From Litsea cubeba (Eukaryota > Streptophyta > Magnoliopsida > Laurales > Lauraceae), in the NCBI GenBank assembly GCA_012931725.1, contig CM022946.1:384717-448716 (forward strand): a DNA stretch of 64,000 nucleotides. Direction: 5' to 3'. Made by a program: the position numbers and the translations under genes. The number at the start of each line of letters is the position of its first letter. The stretch's first letter is position 1. Shown here piece after piece: positions 36,290 through 48,593 of the stretch. The notes beneath the pieces were generated by a model. That model did no database searches, was not told where the DNA came from, and was given only the letters and a program-made list of their open reading frames with translations.

Positions 36290-36840
36290 GGGACCATCGG
36301 AAAATCATATGGATTACCATATGATGAGCCCACTTTTGCATGCTCAACTCTCAAGGACTCTTTGTATTTCCTATTTTCCATCATCACAATACCATTCCTC
36401 CCCATGATGATGATGATCCATGAATATTCTTGCCTTGTACTTTGAAGGATAACAAAAAAAGCTCATTTGGGTGAATAATACTCTTACTTATCATCACTAT
36501 TCTGTCAAGATCTGATCAGCAATAGGCAAAAGGGCCCCACTGCCTTCACTTTCTAGATGGCACTGACTCTCCCTCACCTTGTGATGTTGACCCACAAATG
36601 TGAAGTTGGTGACAAAAACCCACAACAAAGTTTTGTTTATATGATATCAAAGGCTTTATGTGATGGTGCATACAAGGAAACGTCATGCTTACATGAGATT
36701 GTCATCATCATAAGATGTGGCCCACACACGGCAAGGCCAGGCAGTAGTTACTTGTGGGAAAGGCCAACCATTTCCAACCAACCTGACTTACCTTTCATGG
36801 GAACTTCCTAAACATTTCACATAAAGTCGTTAGTTAAGAA
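36290..36840. other. Upstream region of the pirin gene
   Basis: No gene seen. An 84-codon frame at 36557-36811 lacks recognisable features. Confidence 0.4.
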
Positions 36841-36847
36841 AGACAGT

Positions 36848-36937
36848 CTATAAATAAATATCTCCTTCCAATCCCATCTTTTCATAACCAGAGCACCATC
36901 ATCTCAACAACAACAACAAGAAGAAACTAAAAGAGCC
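36848..36937 (+). promoter_or_regulatory. TATA box and leader of the pirin gene
   Basis: A canonical TATA box (CTATAAATAAAT, about 36848-36859) lies about 80-90 bp upstream of the start codon. That places transcription initiation near 36880. The leader is A-rich with CAA/AAC repeats ('caacaacaacaacaagaaga') up to the ATG at 36938. Confidence 0.65.
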
Positions 36938-38958
36938 ATGTCGGAAGCTTCTGCAGATCAGTCATCCTATTTTGATAGACCCAGATTTGTGGTGAAGAAG
37001 GTCTTAGCCAAGCCTCAGCATGAGGGACAAGGAGCAGTTGTTAGGAGAAGCATTGGAAGGTCTTCTTCTACTTTATTTTCTTGGTTTTTATTTTGTTTTA
37101 CGATGATTATCCAGACCGTAGAGATCTTGGGGCCCGTCGTGTGAGGATCATAGGCTGAACACCATGTTTGATCAGAATAACATTATCTTTGATGGGTCCA
37201 AGTTGTACTGTTCAGATAAGATGTTTAGATCATCTGATAACTGCAATACTGGGTAGCGCTCATTTTTATATTTGGGCCTAGTAGCTGAATGGTCAGGATT
37301 GGTTAGTGTATATGCCCAGTGTACAGTGTGGATGAGGAGTTTAGGCACTACTGGCCCTGTTATTTAAGATTTTGCTTTCAATTGGTTTTTCTTATTTCTT
37401 CTGTTTCTGAATTGAAGGATGGAATTGAAGTTTTTGGATCCATTTCTAATGTTGGATGAATTCTCAGGTGTGTTTCATGGATCTTGTCTGATGTGGGTTT
37501 TGTGCTAATAATCTGTATGGTTGGAAAATGACCTTGATGTCGTCTACTTTTGCAGTGTCAGCTCCTGCTGGATTTCCTGATCACCCACACAGAGGTTTTG
37601 ACAGCCTTCAATCTAATCTAATTTTCATATATTTTGATCTCATTCCTAAAATAGATTTCAAATGGTTTCTGGATTCAGGTTTCGAGACTGTCACATACAT
37701 GTTACAGGGCTCTTTCACCCATCAAGATTTTGCAGGGCACAAGGGCACCATTAGAGCTGGTGATTTGCAGGTTAGGATTTCAAATACGCAAAATTCTCAA
37801 TAGTTCGGTGAGCAATTACAAAGCCATGGAATTACAAAACTATGGATTCTATTTAGTTCTCATGTTTTGTGTTGTGTTTATTTCTCATTTTTTTTGCAGT
37901 GGATGACTGCTGGTAGAGGGATAATTCACTCAGAAATGCCAGCTGGGGAAGGAGTCCAAAGTGGTTTGCAGCTCTGGATTAATCTCCCTTCCAAGGACAA
38001 AATGTATGAACATTTATATTGATTTGCCTCTCTCTTTCTTTTTTTCTTTGATTTGTGTTAAGACTTCTTTTAGAGAGTAAAAGGAACAATGGGGGGATTA
38101 CATCTCTGACTCATCAATCATCAGTTCCTAGCTCTTTCTTCCATAAGCAGCTGGAAACTGAATGTTCATATCCATGTGGCTGGAATAGTTGAATTGCAAG
38201 TCGCATGAGAAATTTATTTTTCCCACGGTTCTTCTTTGGTTCTCAGTTTCAAATAGATGCTCAATGGGGGAATTTGGGAGAGAAAATCTAGCAAATCCCA
38301 AAGAGATCCCACTGTCTAAAGTTTTGTGCTTAAGATTTTTCTATCAATCTTCATACCCAAATTCTCCAATTTATTCCACCATACTATACTCTGTTCTAGG
38401 CACTTCTAGGATTTCTATGCCAAACAGAACCCTGATTTTTTTCCCTTTCTCCACATTTAAAGGATTGAGCCTGGGTACCAAGAACTGCAATGTGAAGAAA
38501 TCAAGAGGGTAGAGAAAGATGGCGTGGAAGTTCGAATTATAGCAGGGGAATCAATGGGTGTTAAATCTCCTGTCTACACCCGAACACCAATTATGTATTT
38601 GGATTTCACATTAAAACCAGGAGCTCAATTGCACCAACGAATTCCAGATTCATGGAATGCCTTTGTATATGTCATTGAAGGAGAGGGTGTCTTCGGAAGC
38701 CTGAGCTCGTCGCCCGCAAACGCTCACCATGCACTAGTCTTGGGTCCGGGAGATGGGCTAAGTGTGTGGAACAAGTACATCAATCCTCTCCGGTTTGTTC
38801 TGATTGGCGGGCAGCCGCTGAATGAGCCTGTTGTTCAATATGGACCATTTGTAATGAACACAGAAGCAGAGATTGATCAGGCCATTGAGGACTACCATTT
38901 TTGCAGGAATGGATTTGAAAAGGCCAAGCACTGGAAATCTCAGTCTCAGAGCTCATAA
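36938..38958 (+). CDS. Pirin-like protein (cupin metalloprotein, 6 exons)
   Basis: The exons are 36938-37059, 37418-37467, 37556-37594, 37679-37770, 37900-38003 and 38463-38958. GT-AG borders are correct and phases match, giving 300 residues. The N-terminal cupin carries the four metal ligands of the family: His67 and His69 in FPDHPHRGFETVTY, and His111 and Glu113 in GRGIIHSEMP. The C-terminal cupin follows (about 175-270, with RIPDSWNAFVYVIEGEG). Pirins bind iron. Bacterial and animal members act as a quercetin dioxygenase or as nuclear cofactors, and Arabidopsis PRN interacts with the G-protein alpha subunit. Which role applies here is not visible. There is no signal peptide or membrane segment, so cytosolic/nuclear location is expected. 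Length is typical (about 290-300). Very small exons 2 and 3 (50 and 39 bp) explain why single-frame reading misses the middle of the gene. Confidence 0.94.
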
Positions 38959-39589
38959 AGGAGTTTTTTCCCAAGCGAATTTTGAGTAAGATGAAGCAAG
39001 AGAATATAAAATGCAGGTCGACTCACAGAGCAAGTAATAAGCAATCTCACCATTTAAACACATCAAATGCAGAGACAAACCAATGGAACTGTTATCAGGA
39101 GTGACCTCAACTGGGTGTTGTTTATTTAGACAATATATTTTTCTCTTTGATTTTTTTTTTTCTTTTTTTGGGTTGGGGTGATGGGGGTTTTGATGATGAA
39201 AGTGTTGAGGTTGCAGATTTTGAGAGTTGGGTACTCAGAATCATTTTGCAACTCCACATTCATCCAAATGGTGATGTCAAAGCTGTAAGCAACCAATGTG
39301 ATGGTGGAATGACCTGGCATAGTTTGACTTGTTTTATACTTTAGGGTTTATGCTTTTGTAGGATTTGGTTGGATGCTGTTTGATTACATCATTATGCAAT
39401 AGTATACCTTTCAACATATGTAAGTAGGAAAATTCTTGCTTTACACAAAATTCAGATTCTTTGGTGGGTGCTATGGACTATGGAGGTTTAATTGTATGTT
39501 TTGTATCACTTGATTTGATGTTCCGTCGCAGCTTGTCAGTTTTGTTTATTTTTCATTCATATAATGTCTATAACATCGACTCGGGATAG
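38959..39589. other. 3' flank of the pirin gene
   Basis: Presumed 3' UTR and flanking DNA with a T-rich run near 39150-39175. No further gene is recognised. Confidence 0.4.
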
Positions 39590-39665
39590 ATTATAATGGT
39601 GAAATAAAATTGATGTTGCCAATCCCAACAAATTGGCACAAGGCTTCAATGATGATGATGAATAT
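39590..39665 (+). mobile_element. RTE-type LINE 3' tail fragment
   Basis: 'tgttgccaatcccaacaaat', 'tggcacaaggcttcaatgat', then an ATG-triplet tail. This matches the 'GCC.A.CCCA..TAGTTGG.A.AAGGCTT' 3' signature of RTE elements in decayed form. It is 5'-truncated and lies 0.6 kb downstream of the pirin stop. Confidence 0.55.
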
Positions 39666-39669
39666 CTAT

Positions 39670-41985
39670 CAACAGGGGTTGGGTAGAAAAGTAAAACCCA
39701 TAAAGTGACCTGGAAGAATAAAATTTCAGTGGTGGTGATGATCAAATGATAATTATGATTTGGAAAGAGAGAGAGTGAGGGACAGAGATCATTATTTAAT
39801 GTTCCATAGTTGAGGACTTTTCGCTGTAAGGAGCTTAGAATTCATCTGTGGAACTCTTCTACTCGTAAGATTGTTGGGATAAGGCTCATACCACAGCAAT
39901 GATGATTTTAAATTGTTCAAGTTAATGATTTTCTTACACCAAATTGCGTGCCCCATTGCACAAGACTCAAGGCTCAAAGGATGCCCAAAAGGCATCAAAC
40001 AAAAACAGAAGCCCACTAAACTGAAAGGATAGTCCAATCCATGACTTGCAGCCCTATTAATGACTCCTCCCCTAATTATAGGACCCTGAAAGGCACAACT
40101 GCCCTTAGAAACTGCCATCACTCTCTTTGTTCTTTTGGTTGCAGATGAGGCATAATAACCCAAAACAAAGGAATAGAAAATCCAAGATCTCCCATTGAGA
40201 AAGTGGGAGAAGACACAAGTTGTCACTGCCCTATGTTGTCCTTGTCCCCTATTACAACGGGCCATAGTGCTCAAAAGACAATTGTCGTTCTTGGAAGAGA
40301 ACAATCTGCCTAAAACAATAATACTATTAGTGCGACAACATTTCTTTCTCTAGGACAAGCAAGAGAGAATGTTCACATTCCATGCATTGTGGGTCTCATT
40401 TCTTTAATTAAGCAATTGTATGCTCCTCACTCTGAATTGTGACTGGCCTCAAAATCTTGGATCAGAAAGTTTAATCTCAGACGTTAACTGAGATGGATGA
40501 ATAGGACTCTAATCTGAGTTATTTTAAGTCAATCAGTAACTCAAAAGTAAAAACTGTGGTTTTGATCCAACAGGCTGCCATGACAAAGAGTTGGGCCTAT
40601 ATATGCAACAGTACTGAGAAAAAGGAAAAGGGTCTACAATCTGCCAATTCTTTGGATCAGTGAACTAGATAACTGGGGCATCAATAAATTCTGTATTTAC
40701 TAAAGATCAAGACTTTGTAATTCCTCTACATTTGAAGTCATCCAATATGAAGCCTCATCCAATGAGAAGACATTCTGGAGAAAAAGAACCTCCAAGAAAA
40801 CAAAAAAGCTGATCAGTGACAACACTACTCAAAGGGATTCATCAGGGGAGAAGAAATATCTACAAAGCTTACTAACTATGGGTGGTTCTCTTCACCTAAT
40901 TAATTAATTAATGATACTAAAGAACCGTAGCAAACATATAGAACAACCTACCATGAGAATAAAAATGTGCAACAATTCAAGATGGGCCATTTGAAACTAG
41001 TCAGTGACTATTTTTAGAAGCATTTGGACTTTGGAGTGCACTCCACTACTTTAATACTCAGTATGCTGGGGCCACTATATATTTACACACCGCCAATTAG
41101 AAGTAGTAATTGTGCGATAATGCTTCAAAATTGCAACTGAGGTTTGAGAACTGCTTTGGTTTCCTTAATTCTGAAGAACTCAATAATCATTACCTCGCAT
41201 GGGTTGGGCAATATATTGGAGTGTTCCACCTCATGCCTCACTATCTTATAGCATTAATTAGCAAATCCAAAGAGTCTCGAGAACAATGAATATTAATTAG
41301 GAGATGTAGTTGTTGCAAAATTGCAACAGAGGTTAAAGAATTGCTTTTCTTAATTTTAAAGAAAACACCTCTTGGACTTCATAGATTAGTATGAAGTGCT
41401 ACTTGTCATTGAATTTGTTTGCAGGGCCGTAAAGCATGCAGAATCATGCAATGGAGCCACTGTCTGATGATGCCACATGTATGGGAATCCTAGAGTCTTA
41501 TGCACATATCATGAAAATTACATGCCTTTGTTTCAAGAGCACAAGAATTCAATCCGATCACAACACAACACCTTTTCAGTTGAGACTAGAAATCACTGAG
41601 ATAAACCTGTCTAAAGGAAATCTAAAACCCAAATCTAGATTCTAGAGTGTATAATTTAATCGGTCAACGTCAAGATGACCGTTCCAACTGACGCCAAACA
41701 GAAAGAATACTTGTTTGGGTTTTGCTCTGATTCATCTCTACCATTGTTAATACAACCGTGCTACACAAGGTAGGGCCGTGTGTCCAGCTGGGATCTCATT
41801 TGCAAGATGACATCCCAGCGTCCAGCTGGGATCGGGTACTCTGGCCGGGCTGTGTAGACTTTTTCTTGTTAATAAGTGTTACACTGTTAACAGACAATTG
41901 GGCTTTAAAGGAAGCAGAATTCAAGACCTTCCTGCTGACATTATTGCACTTCAAAACCCTCTTAACTTTGCAGCATCTAGAGCTA
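39670..41985. other. Intergenic, no gene seen
   Basis: No supported gene. A 170-codon minus-strand frame (39792-40304) has no domain and no codon or homology signal I can recognise. A 15-bp repeat 'gtccagctgggatc' occurs twice at about 41787 and 41820. Confidence 0.4.
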
Positions 41986-41989
41986 ATGT

Positions 41990-42835
41990 TGTTAGGTTTT
42001 TGGTTATTGGCTAATTCATGGGTTGGACAAAACTCTGGATCTTTTGAGTTGTAACATTTATTTAGAAAAGGACTCTGAAGATAGAAGATGGGAAGGACTC
42101 TAAGAAGAAAGTCTGAAAGAATTAGAAGAATAAAAGAGTGATGAATTTCCGGATCATCCAGAATGGAGTCCGCTCAAGCGGTCCAAGCTTCGCTCGAGCG
42201 AACACAAGACAGAGAGCCCAGACGCCTGACAGAATTTGATTTGCGCTGAGAAAGAGACTCATCCGCTCGAGCGGATGAAGGGTCTGCTCGAGCGGACAAG
42301 GCGCAGAGTGTCCTATGAAAATTATAAACTGTGTTCTAATTGTGCTCAAACTGCTGGTTTTAATCCTAATCAAGTTAGGAAACCTTAAGCATGACCTAAA
42401 GGCTATTTAAAGGACTCAAGGGATATTCTAAAGACACACCTCACCTTTCAAAGTTCTGAGTTAGAGATTTTAATTGAGAGAATTATTCTCTAGAGATTTC
42501 TTAAGAAGTTGTGCTGCCAAGTTCTCTAGAGCCAGTTTCTTCTGCATCCTTTGTAGAAGATTGTCTTCCTGCGTAGAAGATTTGAGGAGTCAAGTGCTGG
42601 ATTGAGTTTGTTGCAATCAGCGGTGTGAAGTCGTTGAAGCGTGAAGCGACACAAGGTAACTTCAGTCCTTAGGTAGGGGATATCTGGGGAGGAACTCTGA
42701 GTTTTTTGTAATTGTGAGATTCATAGTGTTTGATTATTGATCCAGGTCGGATCGGTGGTTTTTTACCCGATTAGGGTTTTCCACCTTAAATTTGGTGTGT
42801 GCTTGTGATTTTATTTCCGCTGCATAGTTTTTTTT
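41990..42835 (+). repeat. Probable solo LTR
   Basis: The segment begins TGTTAGG and ends near 'atttccgctgca'. It contains features typical of LTRs: a run of short palindromes (CCGCTCGAGCGG at about 42261-42272, and related GCTCGAGC units at about 42212 and 42286), a TATA-like 'ggctatttaaaggac' at about 42402, and the T-rich 'ggttttccaccttaaatttg' 3' region. No primer-binding site, polypurine tract or coding region adjoins it and no target duplication was found, so class and boundaries are provisional. Confidence 0.4.
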
Positions 42836-42839
42836 TTTT

Positions 42840-45305
42840 TTGCACACTTTTGTCTGATTATTTGAGTAGACCAATCTAGAAATCGCGGACCCAAAACTTT
42901 CAAACGTATTCATGAAAAATAGTCCTACTGCTTAACAGCTTAAACAAGGAGTTTTACCTTCCTTCCATGCTCACACCAAATTACATTTGTTTCCTCTAGC
43001 ATTCTTGCCATGGTTGTATCATTCAACAGTGATGATGCATTTCTCTTCGCAGAAACAACCACGAATTATTCCGTACTTGTGGCTCTGTTGGTCTGGGATT
43101 TCATGTGTAGGTGAGTGAATATTTACCAAAGCAGGAGAATGGTTAACTTTCCCATAGTAATTATAATATATTAAAGCCAATGGTTTTGGCTTCAATCTTG
43201 ACCATATTTCTTTTAATTTTGACTTTTTAAATTGAGCTTGGGTGAAAAGCTTAGAATGTATAGGTTGTGAGATTTGAACTAACCTATCTACTACACCACA
43301 CAATATTAATATATAATTATTTATCATGAAAATATCAAAAGTAGTTAGATGGGCTGGGGACTAGCTAGCCACGTGGGTCATGCCAGTGCTTAGTACGGAT
43401 TATTATGCTATTATTTATTATAGTGAGAGTAACTTCTCTATTCGTGAGATTCTTGGAAATTCCTCCCCTCCTTTCCCTTGTGATGGTGTAAAATTGTCAT
43501 TTTAAGGGAACAATAGAAAACCTCTTTTACAGGGTAGAGGATCCGAACTCCTCCCAAGATGACACCTATGGGCACCATCCAAGCTCTTTCATATGGTCTG
43601 GACCGAAAGTGAGGCCTAACTGGCTCACTGGGTGGGCCACATTATACCCTCAAAATGGGGTGGCTGCAAAATTCTTGGCCACCATCACTACACACCTCTG
43701 TTTCATGACATAGTGGATAATCAATTTCCATCACTGATTCAGCAGCGACATGTACCTGTTTGGATGGCAACGGTTTGGACACTGAAAATTCTATCCAGAG
43801 TTCATGTTCTTATTTTATTTGCAAATGTTTTGTCTAGGTCTTACTAGTTAGGCTTTTCCCCTTTTTTTCCAAATTTAAAAAATAATGTAAAAAAAAGATG
43901 ATAAGTGAACCTATGTAATTGCCATCACCAGATCTCAACATATTCACAATGGATCCCACCTAGCCATAACTTAACAAAAGGGCACGTTTCTAGGGGCTGT
44001 GAGAAGTTTCCGGAAAGTCGTTAAAAAATTTAGTTCATTTTTATGCTTTTCCTCACGAAAAGACAACAGCGCGAAATGTGAGACCTTTTTTTCTTTTTCT
44101 TTTTCATAAAAGTGCTTTCACTTCACCTTTTTGAAAAAAACAATTGTACAACAAGATGATTTCATAGAGAGGAGATTTGTCATGGTTTTCTGTGTAGCCC
44201 ATTATTGCATTGTTGTGAGACATATTTTTCTTGCAAAAAAAGAAAAAAAATGAACTATATTACTTGAAAGAAAGAATTTTGATTTTCTATAGAAGAGATG
44301 GCAATGAAGGATTTCTCTATCAAAATGAGTTAAATGCTATCATGGACAATTAAGTTTGTACCAGTAGGGCCCATAAATCATGATCTAATGACTTTAAATT
44401 GTTGAAATGGCGTCCTGCATTTCAATGAGAAAAACACTAAACACAACACCTTTAATTGTTGAAATCTTTGGGATCAATGGATAGCAATAACCCCTAACTG
44501 CAATATATCTTTGTGGCCTATATTGATATTTGGGGTTGACCATCATGCTTATTGTGACCTTGATTTTAAATCACGGATGTATCTGTGTTCTTGAGAGTTT
44601 GAATTTAAGAGAGAAACCCTATTAATTGTATTATAGTGTGTGAATAAGATCACAACTTTCAGAAGAAGAAATAAAGGAAAAGTCAAAAAGCATTCTTGCC
44701 TATAACCACTACAGAAACTACAAAATCAAAATTTTTTTACTCGATGCAGTAAAGGATTATAAGAGAGAAGAATACTAATGGGGGCGTAAATTGTTGTCTA
44801 GTCTTTACTGCATCTTGAATTCATGCAATAGAATTCTCACGATGGTGATTTCACGGAGTTTTCATACAAGGCTAAAGAGGGTTTTTCCCCACCTCAAGGT
44901 ATGAAAAGTCAAAAAAAGACAAAAGATAGTAATAGAGAAAAGATATTTGTTTCATTATTTTGGAGGGCACTACAACCTCTATAATCTATATAAAGTTGTA
45001 GGCAACAATCTAAGATCCAAATTAGAGATTACACCTTCTAATCAAGGAGGGGTTTAATAATATTCTTTTTTGTTGAAATCTTTTCTGAAGATAGCTCTTA
45101 GGATAAAACTCTCTACAATATGATATTGAGTATATGACTTATGACCATAATGCCTTTTAATTAACATATGATTAAACACTTCGGTTATTAGCTCTCTTAA
45201 TGTAATGGGCCTTGTTACCCTTCTTGTTTGTCAGTTTTGGCCTATGGCCAGCATTAGTCCTCATGCGTCTTATAGAAACCGACTCCTCAGGAGATCTAAA
45301 GAGGG
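42840..45305. other. Intergenic, no gene seen
   Basis: AT-rich DNA with several poly-T/A runs. No gene, RNA or clear element recognised. Confidence 0.45.
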
Positions 45306-45310
45306 ACATT

Positions 45311-45640
45311 TTTTTTAACGGTATCTGAAACTTATTTAATAAAAAATCGATTAAGTAAAGGAAAGCAAAACGGGGAGAGATAATAAAGTACAAAAATGAA
45401 AGAGGAGACACAAAAGGAAAGAATATCAACGACTACAAAATAATACCCTCCCAATGAGACATCGTCTCAACCGCCTGTTTAGTTAAAGCATCGACAAAAT
45501 AGTTGGTTGATCTAAACTCATTGCGGAAGCGAACATTGATTGAGGAAGTTAAAGCCCAAATGGCATAAGCGAACATAGTTGGCTGATCAAAGGTAAACTT
45601 AGTCCTTCTGGAAAGAAGATCAGCCATGCAATTTCATAAT
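45311..45640 (-). pseudogene. 5'-truncated L1 LINE 3' end
   Basis: Reading the minus strand, a frame ending at 45433 has the RSTNYFVDALTKQAVETMSH pattern of the last strand/helix of the L1-type RNase H domain. An untranslated stretch with 'gtactttattatc' and 'aataagtttcagataccgtt' follows, then a short poly(A) (T8 on the + strand, about 45312-45319). That 'ataccgtt + poly(A)' ending is the usual end of plant L1 insertions. Only about 330 bp remain. RT and endonuclease are absent. Confidence 0.7.
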
Positions 45641-45941
45641 GCTAGGAGGATGGAGGTGTGGCTTTTGTTGGTTAATAACTTATGTTTTCTGGAAAATGGA
45701 TCATCTAACAGTTTAGTTAGTGTGGGACTCTAAGTATTAGGACCACAAGTATGTTGTGTTGCCATTAATATAGATAGATGAGGCAATGATGTGGTGCTAC
45801 ATCAATCAACCTTTATAGGCCTACCCATGAGCGGAGGATTCTTTTAATTCTTTTCTATTTTTTTTATTTTTCCAACAGTTTCAATAAAAAGTAAAAATGT
45901 CATTCAATACATATAAATTTATTCCTGCTAAGTTGACTCAA

Positions 45942-46706
45942 TGTTAGATCCCACATCGACCATGAGAACGCCCAGACACTGGGCTATAAGTGCGAACCCA
46001 CCTTAACATAGTGTGACGCGTTCTTGAGCCAGGCCAGCGAGCCAGGCTGGGAAACATAACCTTCGCTGTGTACTCTGATGACAGTTAGGTAGGACAATAT
46101 CTGGCAAATGGGAACAATCCCCATTGCCATGACGTGTTTTGGGCCACACAAAGTGGGCCCAGAAACAAACCCGTACGGGTGACCCTGCGGGGGCCCAAAG
46201 CGGACAATATCACACTGTTGTGCTGGGTCGGGTGTCGTTACAGAAATGGTATCAGAGCCGAGGGCGGCTCTCCTCTGAGTGGTGGGGATTGTAAGATCCC
46301 ACATCGACCATGAGAACGCCCAGACACTGGGCTATAAGTGCGAACCCACCTTAACATAGTGTGACGCGTTTTGGGCCACACAAAGTGGGCCCAGAAACAA
46401 ACCCGTGCGGGTGACCCTGCGGGGGCCCAAAGCGGACAATATCACACTGTTGTGCTGGGTCGGGTGTCGTTACAGAAATGGTATCAGAGCCGAGGGCGGC
46501 TCTCCTCTGAGTGGTGGGGATTGTCAGATCCCACATCGACCATGAGAACGCCCAGACACTGGGCTATAAGTGCAAACCCACCTTAACATAATGTGACGCG
46601 TTTTGGGCCACACAAAGTAGGCCCAGAAACAAACCCATGCGGGTGACCCTGCGGGGGCCCAAAGCAGACAATATCACACTGTTGTGCTGGGTCGGGTGTC
46701 GTTACA
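45942..46706 (+). mobile_element. TRIM retrotransposon: three LTRs and two 47-bp internal domains in tandem
   Basis: LTR1 is 45942-46242 (301 bp), LTR2 46290-46474 (185 bp) and LTR3 46522-46706 (185 bp). All begin TGT.AGATCCCACATCG and end GTTACA. The two 47-bp internal segments (46243-46289, 46475-46521) each begin four bases before TGGTATCAGAGCC, the initiator-Met tRNA primer-binding site, and end in a G-rich polypurine tract (GGTGGGGAT) directly before the next LTR. There is no coding sequence, as expected of terminal-repeat retrotransposons in miniature. LTR2 and LTR3 lack the same 116 bp present in LTR1. The flanks (CTCAA left, CCCGC right) do not form a target duplication. Confidence 0.88.
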
Positions 46707-47190
46707 CCCGCCTCCGGCAGCCCCCGCCCGCCCTCTGCTTCTCCCTTTCTCTCCTTATCTCTGTCTCTCCCTCTAGCACGCCATTGGCAGCCCACGTCCC
46801 TCTCCCCCTTACCCTTTTATCTTCCTCTCGCCTGCCGCCGGCCCCCACCTGAAAGCCCTCCATCCTCTACTTATCCCTCTCCCTCTCCCCTTCTTTCTCT
46901 CCCACTTTCTGCCTCTCGCCCGCCACCCGTCGCCACAGCCCCCGCCCACCCTCTCCCACTTTCTCCCTCTCCCTCCCTTCGCCCAATCTCCCTCATTCCC
47001 TCCTTCTCTCCCCCTCCTGTCTCTCTCCATTTCCCTCCCTTTCTCTATGTCACTCCCTCCCCTTCGGCAGAAAGAAGTGGGAGCAAGGATACTGAGAGAG
47101 AGGGAAGGAGTGGGAGAGGGAGAGGGAGATAGGGAAGTAGAGGGACATGGGTCGGGCGGAGGTGGCCGGAGCAGGGAGAGGGGTAGTTTA
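46707..47190. repeat. Polypyrimidine block followed by polypurine block
   Basis: About 46720-47065 is strongly C/T-rich on the + strand with GC-rich islands ('cgcccgccctctgcttctcc'). From about 47070 to 47185 the same strand becomes A/G-rich ('gggagagggagagggagata'). The strand switch means parts of the two halves can pair, and each half could form triplex DNA. The block starts right at the end of TRIM LTR3. No gene is supported; long frames here are low-complexity artefacts. Confidence 0.6.
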
Positions 47191-47199
47191 GGTGTTTTT

Positions 47200-48590
47200 T
47201 TATTTTTTTTTTATTTTTTTTTCTTAAATGCAATGCATGGAAAGCTGCTTGCAGTGTGTAGGTAGCAGCACTCTTATTTTAGGGGGAACGTCTAACCAAA
47301 CTCTTTAGTTACTTTGATGCTTCTTTTGGTCTCCCTTTGGTATGACTATGATGTCGTGGGTTTATTATGGTTTTTTAGGATCGTGTAAGTCTTGGATGGT
47401 TTGGTGGGCCTCTGTCGTTAGAGGGCTATATTTGTAACTGTAAGGGCATGTTTGGCAAATTGTTAGGATTCTCCTAGTTAGTGGTTTTCTTTGATCTGTT
47501 GGAGCCAAGCCATCCTCAAAGAGGATTTCCTAAAGATAGTTTCAAGTTTGGCAGAAGAGAGGAATCATGGAGTCTATGCATTGTGTGGTCCAACAATCAT
47601 AAGTTTTTACTCAATTTCTCATAATCAATGTACTATCAAGGTTTTATCTTTCACCCCATAACCAGTTTTGGCTCTTCAGATATTTTGAACGGTTCAGATT
47701 GTGTAAAGGGGCCCACATAAATAAAAAATCAATATTTTAGAGAGTGGACGTTTTTGTAAATATCTCAAAATGCATGATGGAAATATGGTTGAAGTTTAGG
47801 CCCTTAGTTGTGTTTGGTCTCCTCTAAATTATTCACGTTTCAGATGATGATTTCGGGGCCCACAAAAATAAAAAAAGTGAAAAAAAAACACACTACCAAA
47901 TAATCCCTTTTTTTTACACTGGGGCACAACAACGGTCAGAATTGTTTTGCCATTTTCTCATGATTATCCATGATGAATCATGTTCACAAACTGGACCCCG
48001 TTGTGGGTCTTCTTTAAAGACTAAACAGTTCAGATATCGCAAATGGGTCCGACAGAAGTCTAGATTTAAAGATCTAATGGCCTACACGTTTTTACAAATA
48101 TCTTAACTTATAGAAGGAATCAACGACTGATTTTTGATATGGTAGCCGTTTTGGATCGTGTTAACACGATTACCGATTTTGATCTTGATTGTGGGTCCCA
48201 TATAACAAAAAAAATCGGTGTCCCCTACACTACCGTTGAATGCACTTAGCAGCGCTTTTCTGTCAATGCGCAGATGTTCAGAATTTGTTGGGGGAGGGTC
48301 TGACGGAAGAAATATTTGTATGCATGGAACGACAGAATCCTTACCTCCATTTTCTGCAGTCCAACGCAAATGAGGAAAATCGGGTGGAAATCCACGACAC
48401 TCAATGTTAGCCAAACGTGCCGTAAGTGGTTCTCTTTTATTCCATTATCATCCTTTTTTTTCAATGATATTCTCTCAACGTTTTGGGAAAAAATAAAAAT
48501 AATATAATATATGGGTTCAAATTAGATTAGGGGCGTATTGGGCCATTAAAGTGGGGCCCACTACTTTTACTGAAGCACACATCCCAATCT
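47200..48590. other. Intergenic, no gene seen
   Basis: Mixed AT-rich DNA with 'ggggcccac' phrases. No recognised gene or element ends. Confidence 0.4.
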
Positions 48591-48593
48591 ACA

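Noticed and set aside
39792..40304. 170-codon minus-strand frame
   Set aside because: No recognisable motif, no codon-use or context support; length alone is plausible by chance in this much DNA.
45942..46706. Cassandra-type TRIM with a 5S rRNA-derived LTR
   Set aside because: The 'tcccacatcg' start is similar, but no 5S rRNA internal promoter sequence is visible in the LTRs or in the extra 116 bp of LTR1.
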